Below, piece after piece: positions 18,822 to 28,654 of a stretch of DNA of 39,379 nt; the first letter of the stretch is position 1; every line of letters starts with the position of its first letter. A program made the translations under genes and the position numbers. The stretch comes from Amoeboaphelidium occidentale (Eukaryota; Aphelidiomycota; Aphelidea): NCBI GenBank assembly GCA_023515795.1, contig JALGPX010000046.1:6813-46191 (forward strand). Reading direction: 5' to 3'. A model generated the notes under the pieces. The model had not been told where the DNA came from, did no database searches, and saw only the letters and a program-made list of their open reading frames with translations.

Positions 18822-21229
18822 TTATTTCGACTTGGGTAGAATACTTGATATAAATTTTTTATACTCGCCGACAAAGTATTGTCCAAAGAAATGCTCAGCA
18901 AAATCAGAAACCAGATTGACACAAATCATATAGTCATTACCTTACGTTCCAGTCTTAAATTCGCCCTTCAATGAGGGTGCTGTATCTGGCAATTCGAATC
19001 GCATGTGAACAAACCTTTGATCTCCGATTTCTTCCGAACATTGAACAGAACTTTGTGACTGGTACCAATTCGCAGGATTCAAGGTTGCGATATTCTTCTA
19101 GCATTCATCAACGGTAACGTAACAAGTGCTTTGAGAGTTGGATGTCCACGTTGTTTTGATACAACAACAAAATACAGAGTACCGTAAATCAGGTCCGGCA
19201 TTAACAAGAGGTAAAACAACACAAGGAAACTCGCGGCTAAGCAGCTGTTGCAGAAGCATATTTGGGCCTGAGTCTTGTGAGCGGCAATCAAGAATTCCGT
19301 CTGGTTTTCTAATTTCTGTATCTTGAGCCCACTTAGGCAAATATGAATTTAGCGCAGGATCTAACCACCACTCCTGCATAAATCGCAGAGTAACAAAAAG
19401 TTTCATCATATGTCCTCTCTCTGCAGGTGTCAGAGTAAGCATCCCAACAGCAGAAAACAATTGAGAAGCAAAGTATTTCATCAATAATTGACCATCTACA
19501 TCTGCCATATAATTTAGCCCAGCCGCAAGAACAATAGGCTCTGCCATTGTCGCCCACCATTCGCGTGAATCTTTTGAAATCATCACCAGACCTGTAGAAA
19601 CCAGATCAAAATTTGGAGAATAAGCCACACTAGAACCATCACCGAATAAAAACACGAGACATAGCTTGATGAGCGTTTCTGATACAAATTTGACCTCAAA
19701 AGCAGGCGAGTAACTGCTGTTTATCGGTTCAATAGTCCAATGTATACGTTCTTCCCAAAAAAAATACGGTGCTGTACTGGACAAAGATGAATCGTAATTT
19801 GTCGTCATATCTCGAACATAACGTCGAAAACAACCCTCGACATCAGATGAATCGATTAATCGGTGCAAGAATGACATGAAGAATCTTGGTCGACCTTGTA
19901 GGATATTCGAAATCTCTTCATAAAGAGACAAATTCTTGGCGATATCAACTTTGAGCCATTTAGACATTAAATTGAAAATATGAGTTGGTTTCAAGAAGTT
20001 GAAATCAGTGAAAATATGAATGTTTCCTGGTTTGATCCCTGCAGCTGAGTACATCAAGTCCATGTTTCGGATTCGCATTTGTGTACCACACCATATACTC
20101 TTCAAATTGCTTTTGATTATAAACTGCGACAGAAATGAAAAGAAAGGCCGCGGGAAAGCAAAACTACCATCCGGATTGATATTTCGCTGACCTGAACGTG
20201 ATGACCTATAGTCAGAACTCAGAAGGTCCAGCACAAGTTGGGATTCATCAAAGATAACCCGTCCATCAAATTTTTCTTCCAAAGCAACATAGATATTAGA
20301 CCACACAAGCCACGGGAGCTTTGAAAGCTTATCGAATATCGCACTGAACAGACTTTGGCTCCTTCTACTTCTTTGAATGCAAAGCCAATCAAAACCTTGC
20401 AAGTTTTGATCGCCTTCTTGTAGGGTCTGTAAAACAAGTAATCGAACGGCGATTAGACATTCTATGAGCCTTGTTGACAGCGCCTCAAATGCTTCTTGAT
20501 TAGCCTCTTTTTTTTTGTTATGGGATTTTCGTAATAAATCAGATGTCATGGCATTAAAGTCAGCGTCCTGAACACAGTCGAAGTAAAGCCCCCAACATAA
20601 TCGACAAAGGTCATAACATGTTCTTGTTTTGCCACAACCGCTGACCCCAATAAGAACAATGGTCTTATGAGTGGTCCCGTGTAGTTTATCCACTGGCATT
20701 TCAATTTTCAACTCTTTTTCATCATCATAGATCTCTTCAGAGTACAAGAAATCAGGGATCCCATCAATGCTTTTGATATTAATTTTCAAAACACTGTTTT
20801 TCAAGTCAACGTATTCCGTTGACTCTTGTAATTTGAAGATGTTTTCCTTACCGTCAACATCCGGCTTTATCATTTCTTTAAGACGAGCAATAACCATTTC
20901 TGGAGTCTCTACGACATCAATTTCCATTCTATCGTTGAGCACAGGCTGTTTTCCCTACCAGTTGACATTAAATTGTTAGTCGCTGGGGGAGTGAGCTTCC
21001 TCTTCTTCTCCATCAGCAGAAATTCTTCTTGGCACAAGCTGGTGAGTTCAGCGGTGGCGGATTGCAAAAGAGCATTCAGATCGGCTCGAATGTCTGCTGG
21101 ATTGCCCTCCACAATAGCCTTCTCCAGCCTCTCCTCCGCTTTCTCAAGTTTCCCCTTTGCTTTGGCGATCTCCGGCTGAATAGCGGCAATGGCTACCTGT
21201 ACTTCATCGAGTTGCTGTTGATAACTCAT
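18822..21229 (-). pseudogene. Crinkler-like (CRN) P-loop effector-family gene, looks decayed at its 3' part
   Basis: A minus-strand locus. The first exon (20959-21229) encodes a coiled-coil header (MSYQQQLDEVQVAIAAIQPE; LEKAEERLEKA; EEFLLMEKKRKL). A 50-bp intron (20909-20958) joins it in frame to a P-loop NTPase part: Walker A GVSGCGKTRT, Walker B RVIFDESQ, and FFMSFLHRLI further on. A C-terminal part follows with CRN-like wording (TLNPANWYQSQSS). The layout of header, P-loop NTPase and small C-terminal domain is that of the CR/CRN effector class known from oomycetes and early-diverging fungi. Coding-like sequence runs on beyond the main open frame, with about two breaks, so the copy is probably no longer whole. 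The 50-bp intron is longer than the others here; a separate short gene for the header is the alternative. Confidence 0.55.
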
Positions 21230-21404
21230 TGTATTATTGCAGAAGAGAAGATCTTGAAAGTTTTAAAGTTCTCTGACGCACCAAAGCCGGACAAATCATC
21301 GTTTAGTTAATCGGACCTCTACAGAATTATCGTTGGTGCGATATTACATGAATTAAAGAGCAAGAGCAAAGTTCAAAGCCTCTTAACTTTAGATTCTTCT
21401 ATTC

Positions 21405-22598
21405 TCATTTGCTCTTCTTTGATCTATCTTCGCTCTGAGGGTATGGAATCGACAAGCATTTGATGCCCAAGTGTTTGCAGAACTTATCAATGATAACAAA
21501 CGCCCAATGAATGTATCCAAACAGTGAGAATAAGAAGAAACCTACGAGGTACCCATACTCTGTTTCAGCAGTGAACACCCTTTTACCAAACAATACTTCT
21601 GAGTTTGCAAGTATTGCACCGAATATCAAAGGTATCTGAAGAATGGTGAAATAAGGAAAGGTCCATTTCGTCACATAAGCTTGAATAATCTGAGAAGCCA
21701 TTCTGCCAAACACAATTCCTGTCGCTCCAATAAACAATAGCATGTGCTTTCTTAAAATAACAGAAGTAGGAGAAGCTAACCAAAAGAATGATGCCAAAGA
21801 CCAAACTGCAAATGGAACAAGTTGCAACAAGGCAACTGCAAAGCTGGTATTATTCTTCTTGCATGCTTTATAAACAGCACGTAAGCTCAAAGGAACATGC
21901 ATTAAAATAAGCAAAACACCCATTTGAAGAGCCAATGCATCAACAATTTTCCAGTTTGATGGAAGAGCTGTAGAGAAGGATGCAGGAAGTATAGAACTTA
22001 AAGGCAGTTTCCAAACAGCAGGACCATACAATCCAGATACAATTAAAACAGTGCATGCGATTACTAGCCCTTCAGTAGGACCGTTGATGTATCCTAAATA
22101 CAGAATACCAGTGTGATATTCCTCCCAAGTCGAAAAGAAGAATGCACAAATAGCCAAATATGCAACATATGCAGCGTACCAACTATTGCCTAATCCCATA
22201 CCGGCGGCCTGAATAATCGCACCAAAGCAGCAGTTCAAAGCATCACAACCATGATCAAATAGCTCGCCCAATGGTGACGAAGAATTGGTTCTGCGTGCTT
22301 GCTTGCCGTCAACATTATCAAATGTCGAATAAACCCAGATGCCCAATGCGCAACTGAAATAAATCCACGAGTGCGACGGAGTTTCCAAGTCCGGAATGTA
22401 AATAGCTACCAAAAGCACGTTCAGCACGACGCAGAGTAAACCAAGCAGAGTGATCAGGTTTGGCGCCATCCACAATGGAAAGAACTGAACCATATACGAC
22501 CAATAAGGCTGCAACACATACTTTGACAGCGGGGACAAGTCAACAGCGCCGTATTTGTAGTACTTCAGATTCTTCAGGCCTTCTTCCGTAACGTACAT
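21405..22598 (-). CDS. EPT1: Choline/ethanolamine phosphotransferase (CDP-alcohol type)
   Basis: Intronless, 397 aa; the first ATG gives MYVTEEGLKNLKYYKYGAVD, a typical family start. The CDP-alcohol phosphatidyltransferase motif DG-x2-AR-x8-G-x3-D-x3-D is complete: Asp97, Gly98, Ala101, Arg102, Gly111, Asp115, Asp119. About nine or ten hydrophobic helices span the rest. The C-terminus is hydrophilic and Lys-rich. The enzyme transfers phosphocholine or phosphoethanolamine from the CDP-alcohol to diacylglycerol in the ER, the last step of the Kennedy pathway. Choline versus ethanolamine preference cannot be read from the sequence. It diverges from CK2 alpha, with 60 bp between the ATGs. Confidence 0.92.
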   Translation of the reverse strand: MYVTEEGLKNLKYYKYGAVDLSPLSKYVLQPYWSYMVQFFPLWMAPNLITLLGLLCVVLNVLLVAIYIPDLETPSHSWIYFSCALGIWVYSTFDNVDGKQARRTNSSSPLGELFDHGCDALNCCFGAIIQAAGMGLGNSWYAAYVAYLAICAFFFSTWEEYHTGILYLGYINGPTEGLVIACTVLIVSGLYGPAVWKLPLSSILPASFSTALPSNWKIVDALALQMGVLLILMHVPLSLRAVYKACKKNNTSFAVALLQLVPFAVWSLASFFWLASPTSVILRKHMLLFIGATGIVFGRMASQIIQAYVTKWTFPYFTILQIPLIFGAILANSEVLFGKRVFTAETEYGYLVGFFLFSLFGYIHWAFVIIDKFCKHLGIKCLSIPYPQSEDRSKKSK

Positions 22599-22658
22599 TG
22601 AATGCAATAACGGTTTGACGTCTTTTCACCAGAATCAAAAGGCAAAGCTTGAGCCACA

Positions 22659-23821
22659 ATGTCTTCTTCTACCGCAAGGGAGTACGCTAATGTTAACAAC
22701 GAAATGCCGCGCGATTATTGGGACTACGAAACTGCACAGATCACATGGGGGTACAATCTTAGAGGCGCACAAGTCTGAATTTTAGGAATCAAGATCATTA
22801 CGAGATAGTCAGAAAGGTTGGCAGAGGAAAATACTCGGAAGTATTCGAAGGCGTGGACATAAGAACGGATAGCAAATGCGTAATTAAAGTTCTTAAGCCC
22901 GTTAAGAAGAAGAAGATTAAGAGAGAAATCAAAATATTGCAGAATTTGGCTGGTGGCACGAACGTTGTCAATTTGCTCGATATCGTCAGGGAACCGCAGT
23001 CAAACACTCCCGCTTTGATCTTTGAGTGCATCGATAATACGGACTTTAAAGTTTTGTACCCGAGGCTTTCTGATTACGACGTTCGTTTTTACATTTTCGA
23101 GCTCTTGAAAGCGTTGGATTACTGTAATTCTAAAGGAATTATGCACAGAGATGTTAAACCTCATAATGTTATGATTGATCATCAGAAGCGACAGGTATTT
23201 GTTTATGGTTTGTGTGTGTTTTGCTTATTTCTGTAGTTGCGGCTGATCGATTGGGGTTTGGCTGAGTTCTATCATCCAGGCACAAATTACAATGTTCGTG
23301 TAGCATCTCGTTACTTCAAGGGCCCTGAACTTTTGGTTGATTTTCAAATGTATGATTATTCGCTTGATATGTGGTCTCTCGGTTGTATGTTTGCATCAAT
23401 GATCTTTCGTAAAGAGCCTTTCTTTCATGGTCAAGATAATTACGATCAATTAGTGAAGATTGCTAAAGTTCTTGGTACTGATGAGTTGTTTGCTTACTTG
23501 AGAAAGTATGATATTAAGTTGGATCCACAGTTTGATCGTATATTGGGAAGGTTTGTTTAGCTTAGTGATAGTTTTGAGATGTAATTGTTTAGATATGCAA
23601 GAAAACCTTGGTCAAAGTTTGTTACAGAAGCTAATCAGAAGTATATTAGTGCAGAGGCTCTTGATTTCCTTGACAAACTACTAAGATATGATCATCAAGA
23701 AAGACTGACTCCAAGAGAAGCTATGGCACATCCTTATTTCGACCCTGTTAGAGCTGTATGCACTGGCGCAGTCCCAGAAGCATTGAGCCCTGCTTCTTCA
23801 GACAAGATGGATCAATCGTAA
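22659..23821 (+). CDS. CKA1: Casein kinase 2 catalytic alpha subunit, four exons
   Basis: Exons 22659-22750, 22786-23194, 23237-23550 and 23593-23821; introns 35, 42, 42 and 42 bp, all in frame; 347 aa. The hallmarks of CK2 alpha are all there. [17 protein letters not shown] opens the protein and pairs with the activation segment in known structures. [12 protein letters not shown] is the glycine loop, and [17 protein letters not shown] holds Lys65 and the basic cluster. Then come [22 protein letters not shown] (DWG in place of DFG) and [12 protein letters not shown]. It is a constitutively active Ser/Thr kinase of nucleus and cytosol. The second intron is T-rich and reads open on one side, so a naive prediction would stop the protein after HQKRQ. 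Confidence 0.96.
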
Positions 23822-23855
23822 ATTTAAAACTTGAAAGCAAAAAATATATGGTGTA

Positions 23856-25058
23856 TTAAAACGATTTGGACTTTAACATGCTGTAAAAGTCTGCTGTTTT
23901 GAATTTGGCCACATGAGAAGTGCAATCGTTACTCCCGAATGAGATCCACATGTCATCATTTAGCAACATTATACTCGTAACATAATTAATTCTATCCGCA
24001 GTCTTGGACTTTGTGGAAGTGGGAATTGAGAACTCTTCAGAAACGTGTGTTATTTTGTAAGAACTTTCCTCAAGTTTCACAAGACGATAAGCGTAATTGG
24101 TATAAGCTTTGAAATTGATCTCTCCATTCATGTAGAGCGAATTAGCATCATGAGATATTGCCAGATAGGAATTCGAGATCTTATCTCCCGTGACTCTGCC
24201 GAAATACTTTTCATCATCTTCTTTTGGTATTTCAACTATAGCGCTACCTCGTAGACCAGATTTTATGTTGGGGCGAAATTCCGTTTCAGCGTACACATAA
24301 TCAACTTTTCCTCCGCCGAGATGCTGAACTATCCTTAATGGATTACTAGAATATAGAAATCGAGAGGTATTTGTTAAATGCAACCAATTCTTTTGACTTG
24401 AATGGTACGACTTGAATGTCATATTATTGTACCAAAAAATCCCACTGAACTCCAATTTAGGCTCAGACTTCAACCAAACGGAATACATGTTGGGTTTCCC
24501 AATAGTTTCAATTGTAAATAGAATCGATAAAGTGTCACTATTGATGAAGAATCGAGGATCTTCCGTGCCTTGATGAAATGCTTCAGCTGCGAATGCCTTG
24601 CTGTCCTTGACTCTCGTTTCAATAGGAACTTTAATAACATCACCACTAGCGTTTATCAGAACTACAGGATCCAGCCTTCCAACCACAATAGAACTTACAG
24701 CAGGGATTGTCAGAGTATAAATACTCCGTACAAACCCGAAAAGACCACCGCACTGTTGCCTTGTAGATTCTCTTGCAGCTACGTACACTCTGCCATGATA
24801 AAAGACTATTGAAGGATTCCAAATGGCACAAGACGAGTTACACATCAAACCACTCTGAATCTTCATATCCTCTGTGAACTCCAATTTAAACACTTCGAAT
24901 GGAATGCTCAAGTTTGCCTGAATTTGTGCATTGTATGAATTATACAGAGTTGCAACTTCCAGTAGCCCAAGACATAATGACATGAATGCAACAGCTAAAA
25001 GAGGCATTTTTATTCGCCTTACAACTCGGACACATGGGATCCTTGGGTATGCCTTCAT
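23856..25058 (-). CDS. Type II membrane protein with beta-propeller glycosidase/mannosyltransferase-like domain
   Basis: Intronless, 400 aa. A short basic cytosolic tail (KAYPRIPCVRVVRRIK) is followed by a signal-anchor helix (MPLLAVAFMSLCLGLLEVATLY) and a luminal domain with many N-glycosylation sequons. The luminal part has repeated strand motifs like those of five-bladed propellers: NPSIVFYHGRVYVAARES, GTEDPRFFI, KNWLHL followed by FLYSSNPLRIVQ, and WISFGSNDCTSHVAKF. These spots recall GH130/GT108-type mannoside enzymes and related fungal Golgi proteins (EDPR, EKNW-PF, YG-NDC), but the match is by eye only. The likely place is the Golgi or ER lumen, acting on glycans. Activity is not predicted with confidence. 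Confidence 0.65.
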   Translation of the reverse strand: MKAYPRIPCVRVVRRIKMPLLAVAFMSLCLGLLEVATLYNSYNAQIQANLSIPFEVFKLEFTEDMKIQSGLMCNSSCAIWNPSIVFYHGRVYVAARESTRQQCGGLFGFVRSIYTLTIPAVSSIVVGRLDPVVLINASGDVIKVPIETRVKDSKAFAAEAFHQGTEDPRFFINSDTLSILFTIETIGKPNMYSVWLKSEPKLEFSGIFWYNNMTFKSYHSSQKNWLHLTNTSRFLYSSNPLRIVQHLGGGKVDYVYAETEFRPNIKSGLRGSAIVEIPKEDDEKYFGRVTGDKISNSYLAISHDANSLYMNGEINFKAYTNYAYRLVKLEESSYKITHVSEEFSIPTSTKSKTADRINYVTSIMLLNDDMWISFGSNDCTSHVAKFKTADFYSMLKSKSF

Positions 25059-25097
25059 CAGACGTCAAACAACCTGAAAACGGACAAGTATCAAACT

Positions 25098-25865
25098 CTA
25101 GCCTAAAATGCTCTGCAGCACGGCATACAAGACATTCATTAACATTCCGACAACAATTCCAGCTTGCTGTCTTGTGCTAAACTGAAAGTACTTTCGCTGT
25201 ACCAGAACCATCGACAGAATTCCACAGAAGAAGCCCAACAGAATAGAACATGACCATTCAAAGTAAGGGTCCAGATTATCTTCATCTTGTCCAGGGGTTT
25301 GAAACTGATTGTTAAAGAATGAAGCACTTAAACCCTCTGCAGCAGATAGATCTTCCATCCATGCTTCCTCTGCCATTAATTGTTCACGTGTCCAAGCATT
25401 ATTTGATGTGGATACTGAAGACTGTTGAGGTTCGATTTCACCTGTTTCCAAATCAACATCATTACGCAATGCTGCACTTGAACTGAAACGATTAAATCGA
25501 TGAAAGTTCCGCCGCATATCCTCAATTTCCGTCTCTGACAGCCCAGCAGAGCGTAATCTATCAAATCCTAAAGCAGGCTCTTCTATTCTGGCTTGTTCGT
25601 CATTATTGCCAATAGAGCCCGTAGAGCTATGGTGACCAAGTGAAGCATGAAATATTAAAATCGACTCATAAGAGCTATTAAGCTCTGATATCAGCATATC
25701 ATCATTCTGCAAAACTTGGCCACGGAAAATGAGTCGTAGGAATTTCCGTTGATGTTGGTCTATTTCCTTCTGGACCTCCTGCTTTAGCTTTCCTATTGTC
25801 CATGAGTCCTCGTGGATTTCGTATTCTAAAATACGCTCTTGTTCACAGTAAACTCGAACTCGCAT
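25098..25865 (-). CDS. DSC3: DSC E3 ligase complex subunit 3 (Dsc3, DUF2407)
   Basis: Intronless, 255 aa from the ATG of MRVRVYCEQERILEYEI; the frame is open upstream but overlaps the divergent gene. A ubiquitin-like domain covers about residues 1-80 (WTIGKLKQEVQKEI, RLIFRGQVLQNDDMLISEL). The Dsc3 C-terminal domain follows: GFDRLRSAGLSETEIEDMRR, then EEAWMEDLS. Two closely spaced membrane helices end the protein (CSILLGFFCGILSMVLV; AGIVVGMLMNVLYAVLQSIL). In fission yeast and Aspergillus the Golgi Dsc complex ubiquitinates membrane proteins and triggers cleavage of the SREBP factor in low oxygen. This domain pairing is largely fungal, which supports the taxonomic reading. Confidence 0.85.
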   Translation of the reverse strand: MRVRVYCEQERILEYEIHEDSWTIGKLKQEVQKEIDQHQRKFLRLIFRGQVLQNDDMLISELNSSYESILIFHASLGHHSSTGSIGNNDEQARIEEPALGFDRLRSAGLSETEIEDMRRNFHRFNRFSSSAALRNDVDLETGEIEPQQSSVSTSNNAWTREQLMAEEAWMEDLSAAEGLSASFFNNQFQTPGQDEDNLDPYFEWSCSILLGFFCGILSMVLVQRKYFQFSTRQQAGIVVGMLMNVLYAVLQSILG

Positions 25866-25900
25866 GTTAAGGACGAGTTGTTTCTTAAAGATCAAGAGAA
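25866..25900. promoter_or_regulatory. 35-bp divergent start-to-start interval (DSC3 / ANKRD13-like)
   Basis: Two divergent ATGs are 35 bp apart, leaving no room for separate promoters outside coding DNA. No recognisable motif is seen beyond an A-rich stretch before the ANKRD13-like ATG. Confidence 0.4.
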
Positions 25901-27597
25901 ATGAGTTCGAGAATTCTGTCTGAACTTGTGTGGCAAAATGATATTGAAGCACTCAATGATATCTTGATTAAATTTGAAAGAAAAGATACAGAAGTTGACT
26001 ATATCAAAAGCTTGGATGAGTGGGATCACAGAGGAAATACTCCTTTGCATCTGGCTTTGATGCTTGGTAGATCAGAAGCAGCAAGATTATTGATGAAGGC
26101 TGGATCAAGTTGCAGTGCTATAAATGCAGAAGGATCTGATGCAATAGAAGAGGCATTGAGGTAAAGCAAAAGATCATGCAACGGTTAATCTCTGGTTTAG
26201 ATTTGGTGATAGAAAGATGCTACAGGAAGTTATTCAAAGAAGTTTCGAGGAAGATGCAAAATCTCTGATAAAAAAGAACGGCCCTTGGCAAAATCTAAAT
26301 GACTGTCTGCCACAGGGATACTTTGAAGTTGAAGTGAAACTGAAGAGCAAAGTTCCTGTTATTGCAAAGATTTGTCCTCAAGACACGATTAAGATATGGA
26401 AAACTAAAGATTCAGTCAGAGTGGACTGGGGTATTGCAAAAGTTATCGGATTCAAGATTGTAAGAGCTAGAATGAGTTTTGTCGGGAGAATACTTAATGA
26501 AGATTTAGTTAGAGCTGCTATCGTGAACCATGATGATAAAATTTACGAGAATATTATGCCATCTCCTTCAACTGGAATAATTCACGACCTGGTTGACTCT
26601 TTTATGCGCTATGGAATTGTGAAGGATGAGATTCCAATACACGAATATGAGTGGAAGGTAAAGATCTTAAATGAGACAGGAGGCTAATTATTAGGCTGCT
26701 CAAGCTCAATTCTCAGGCAAAGATAAGACAAAACACATCAAAAAGGGCAATTACAGCACCAAGGTCTTCAAACTGGATAATTTATCATGGTTACAGCGTT
26801 TGAAAGTTCCAGTGTTCGAGAATGTTCATTACGAAGAGTGCACAGACAATTGTAGAACATCTCATTGTGTTAAAGATTACTTGAAATCAACTGCCACGGC
26901 CCTGGATGACGCAAAACATAAAATCGATACTCTAGAAGCGTTGCAGTTTGTCAGTGAATCCGATTTGATAGCAGAAAACAAAGCCGAGGAGCTGTTTAAA
27001 AATGGACCAGAAGAACCGACCGAGAAAGAAATAGGATTCATAGAGAAGGCTTTCAAAGAGAAACTTGGTAGAATATCAAAGCATGTTCGATCAGCAACTC
27101 GCAACTCTGTGATGTTCAAACCAAAAGCCGAGACATCAGTTGACACTAGACAAACCGTTGCGACACACATGAAGAGCACACCATACAAAGACATCATGGA
27201 TGATATCTCTTATGAAGAGTACTTTGATCAACAAGATGACTTCAACTCTAATACGGTTGGCAGAGAATGGGATACTTCACAGATTGAATACTCTCGCGAC
27301 AAACCCATTCTACTCTACATGTGCAAAGACTTTCACGTATCTATTAGTGATCTGTTGCCTATTCTGGAATGGATATTAGCAAAGTCTATTCCTGAGGGAA
27401 AGCTGAAACATTTTGTCCAGAGCAACAATATTTCTGGTTTTCCTGTTCGCGTAGAAATCCCAATAGTTTCAATGCTTGCACTTAAAATCACTGTCACCAA
27501 ATTCACGACGGATTTTAAAGTCCCTGGCCAAGATTTTTTCGATGTTCCTGATGGTTATAAACCTTCTGATATTTTGCCTTTCGTTTCTGAAGATTGA
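25901..27597 (+). CDS. ANKRD13-type ankyrin repeat protein (GPCR_chapero domain)
   Basis: Three exons, 25901-26160, 26201-26657 and 26695-27597; introns 40 and 37 bp; 539 aa. Ankyrin repeats lie near residues 5-95 (NDIEALNDILIKF, RGNTPLHLALMLGRSEAARLLMKAG). The ANKRD13 domain follows: GYFEVEVKLKSKVPVIAKICPQDT, FVGRILNEDL, VFKLDNLSWLQRLKV, YEEYFDQQ, and FPVRVEIPIVSMLALKITVTKF near the C-terminus. In animals these proteins bind ubiquitinated receptors at endosomes through UIMs; no clear UIM is visible here, the chain ending soon after the domain (ILPFVSED). The second intron has no stop in one reading and would be easy to miss. The RPB3 start follows 19 bp after the stop. Confidence 0.85.
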
Positions 27598-27616
27598 GCC
27601 GATCAACTGTCGAAGC

Positions 27617-28538
27617 ATGCCACAAATCAAAGTCACAGAATTATCGACAGACTCAATAAAATTTACACTTTCAGATGCGGATCTCAGGTAAAGCATTCCA
27701 TTGATCATCCAGCGCTTACCTTCTCCATAACAGTTTAGCCAACGCGCTGCGACGAATCCTGCAAGCAGAGATACCGACAGTAGCAATTGACTTGGTGGAA
27801 TTTGAGAATAATACTTCTTGTCTTACGGATGAGTTCTTGGCCCATCGACTTGGCCTCATTCCGCTCTCAAGTCAGAATGTGCGACACTTTAAATACACTC
27901 GAGTACGCTTTCTTTGGATTTACAATAAGCTGACTTTATAAGGACTGTCAATGTGTACAGAATTGTGAAAACTGTTCCGTAGAATTGACTTTAAATGTGC
28001 GGTGCGTCGAAAACAAAATGGATGTTACCAGCAGAGACTTAATCAGCTCGAATCCACAAGTCAGGCCGGTGTTCGTGAATGATAACGATAGAGGAATATT
28101 AATTGCTCGCTTGAAGAAGAACCAAGAGATCAGAGTTAAATGTATCGCGAAGAAAGGTATCGCAAAGGAGCACGCCAAATGGAGTCCCGTCTGTGGCGTG
28201 GCTTTTGAATATGATCCAGACAATTTATTGAGACATGTTGACTATTGGTACGAAGAAGATAAGCAGAAAGAATGGCCAAAGTCAAAGTACGCAGACGCTG
28301 ATGTTACAGGTGAGATCTGGTCTGGAACATGATCTTACCTTTAGGCAATGAAACTTTCGATCCAGAAGCAAAAGCAGACAAGTTTTACTTCTCCGTTGAA
28401 GTCACCGGCGCTTTAAGGCCAGAAGAAGTTGTTCAAAGTGCTTTGAACGTGTTACAGTCAAAAGTCAGTATTTTGCAGTTGGCTGTACAGAACGAGTTGA
28501 AAGTTGATGCAAATGGAAATGCAGGAATGGTTCATTAA
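27617..28538 (+). CDS. RPB3: RNA polymerase II subunit Rpb3 (POLR2C), four exons
   Basis: Exons 27617-27687, 27734-27902, 27943-28309 and 28345-28538; introns 46, 40 and 35 bp, the last with a GTGAGA donor; 266 aa. Family signatures: [23 protein letters not shown] (the alpha-like dimerisation motif), [13 protein letters not shown], a zinc site in [39 protein letters not shown] and [16 protein letters not shown]. It forms the Rpb3-Rpb11 heterodimer that seeds polymerase assembly in the nucleus. The length matches the family. It ends 116 bp before the myosin ATG on the same strand. Confidence 0.96.
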
Positions 28539-28654
28539 ATTAAAGGCTTTTTGTATATTTGTGACAATTGTTTTATTAAGCATAGTTCAAAGAAATCGTG
28601 GCAAATCTGTTTGCCCTTTGAACTTGTTCCAAAAGTGATCCTGTTACAGCTCAA

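Noticed and set aside
20909-21229. A separate 106-residue coiled-coil protein upstream of the CRN-like gene
   Set aside because: It ends just after a GT that can be joined in frame to the NTPase part, and coiled-coil headers are usual in the CRN class. The separate-gene model is kept only as an alternative.
28539-28654. A promoter or small RNA gene in the RPB3-myosin gap
   Set aside because: Only 116 bp of A/T-rich sequence is present, with no box C/D, tRNA or other motif that I could support.
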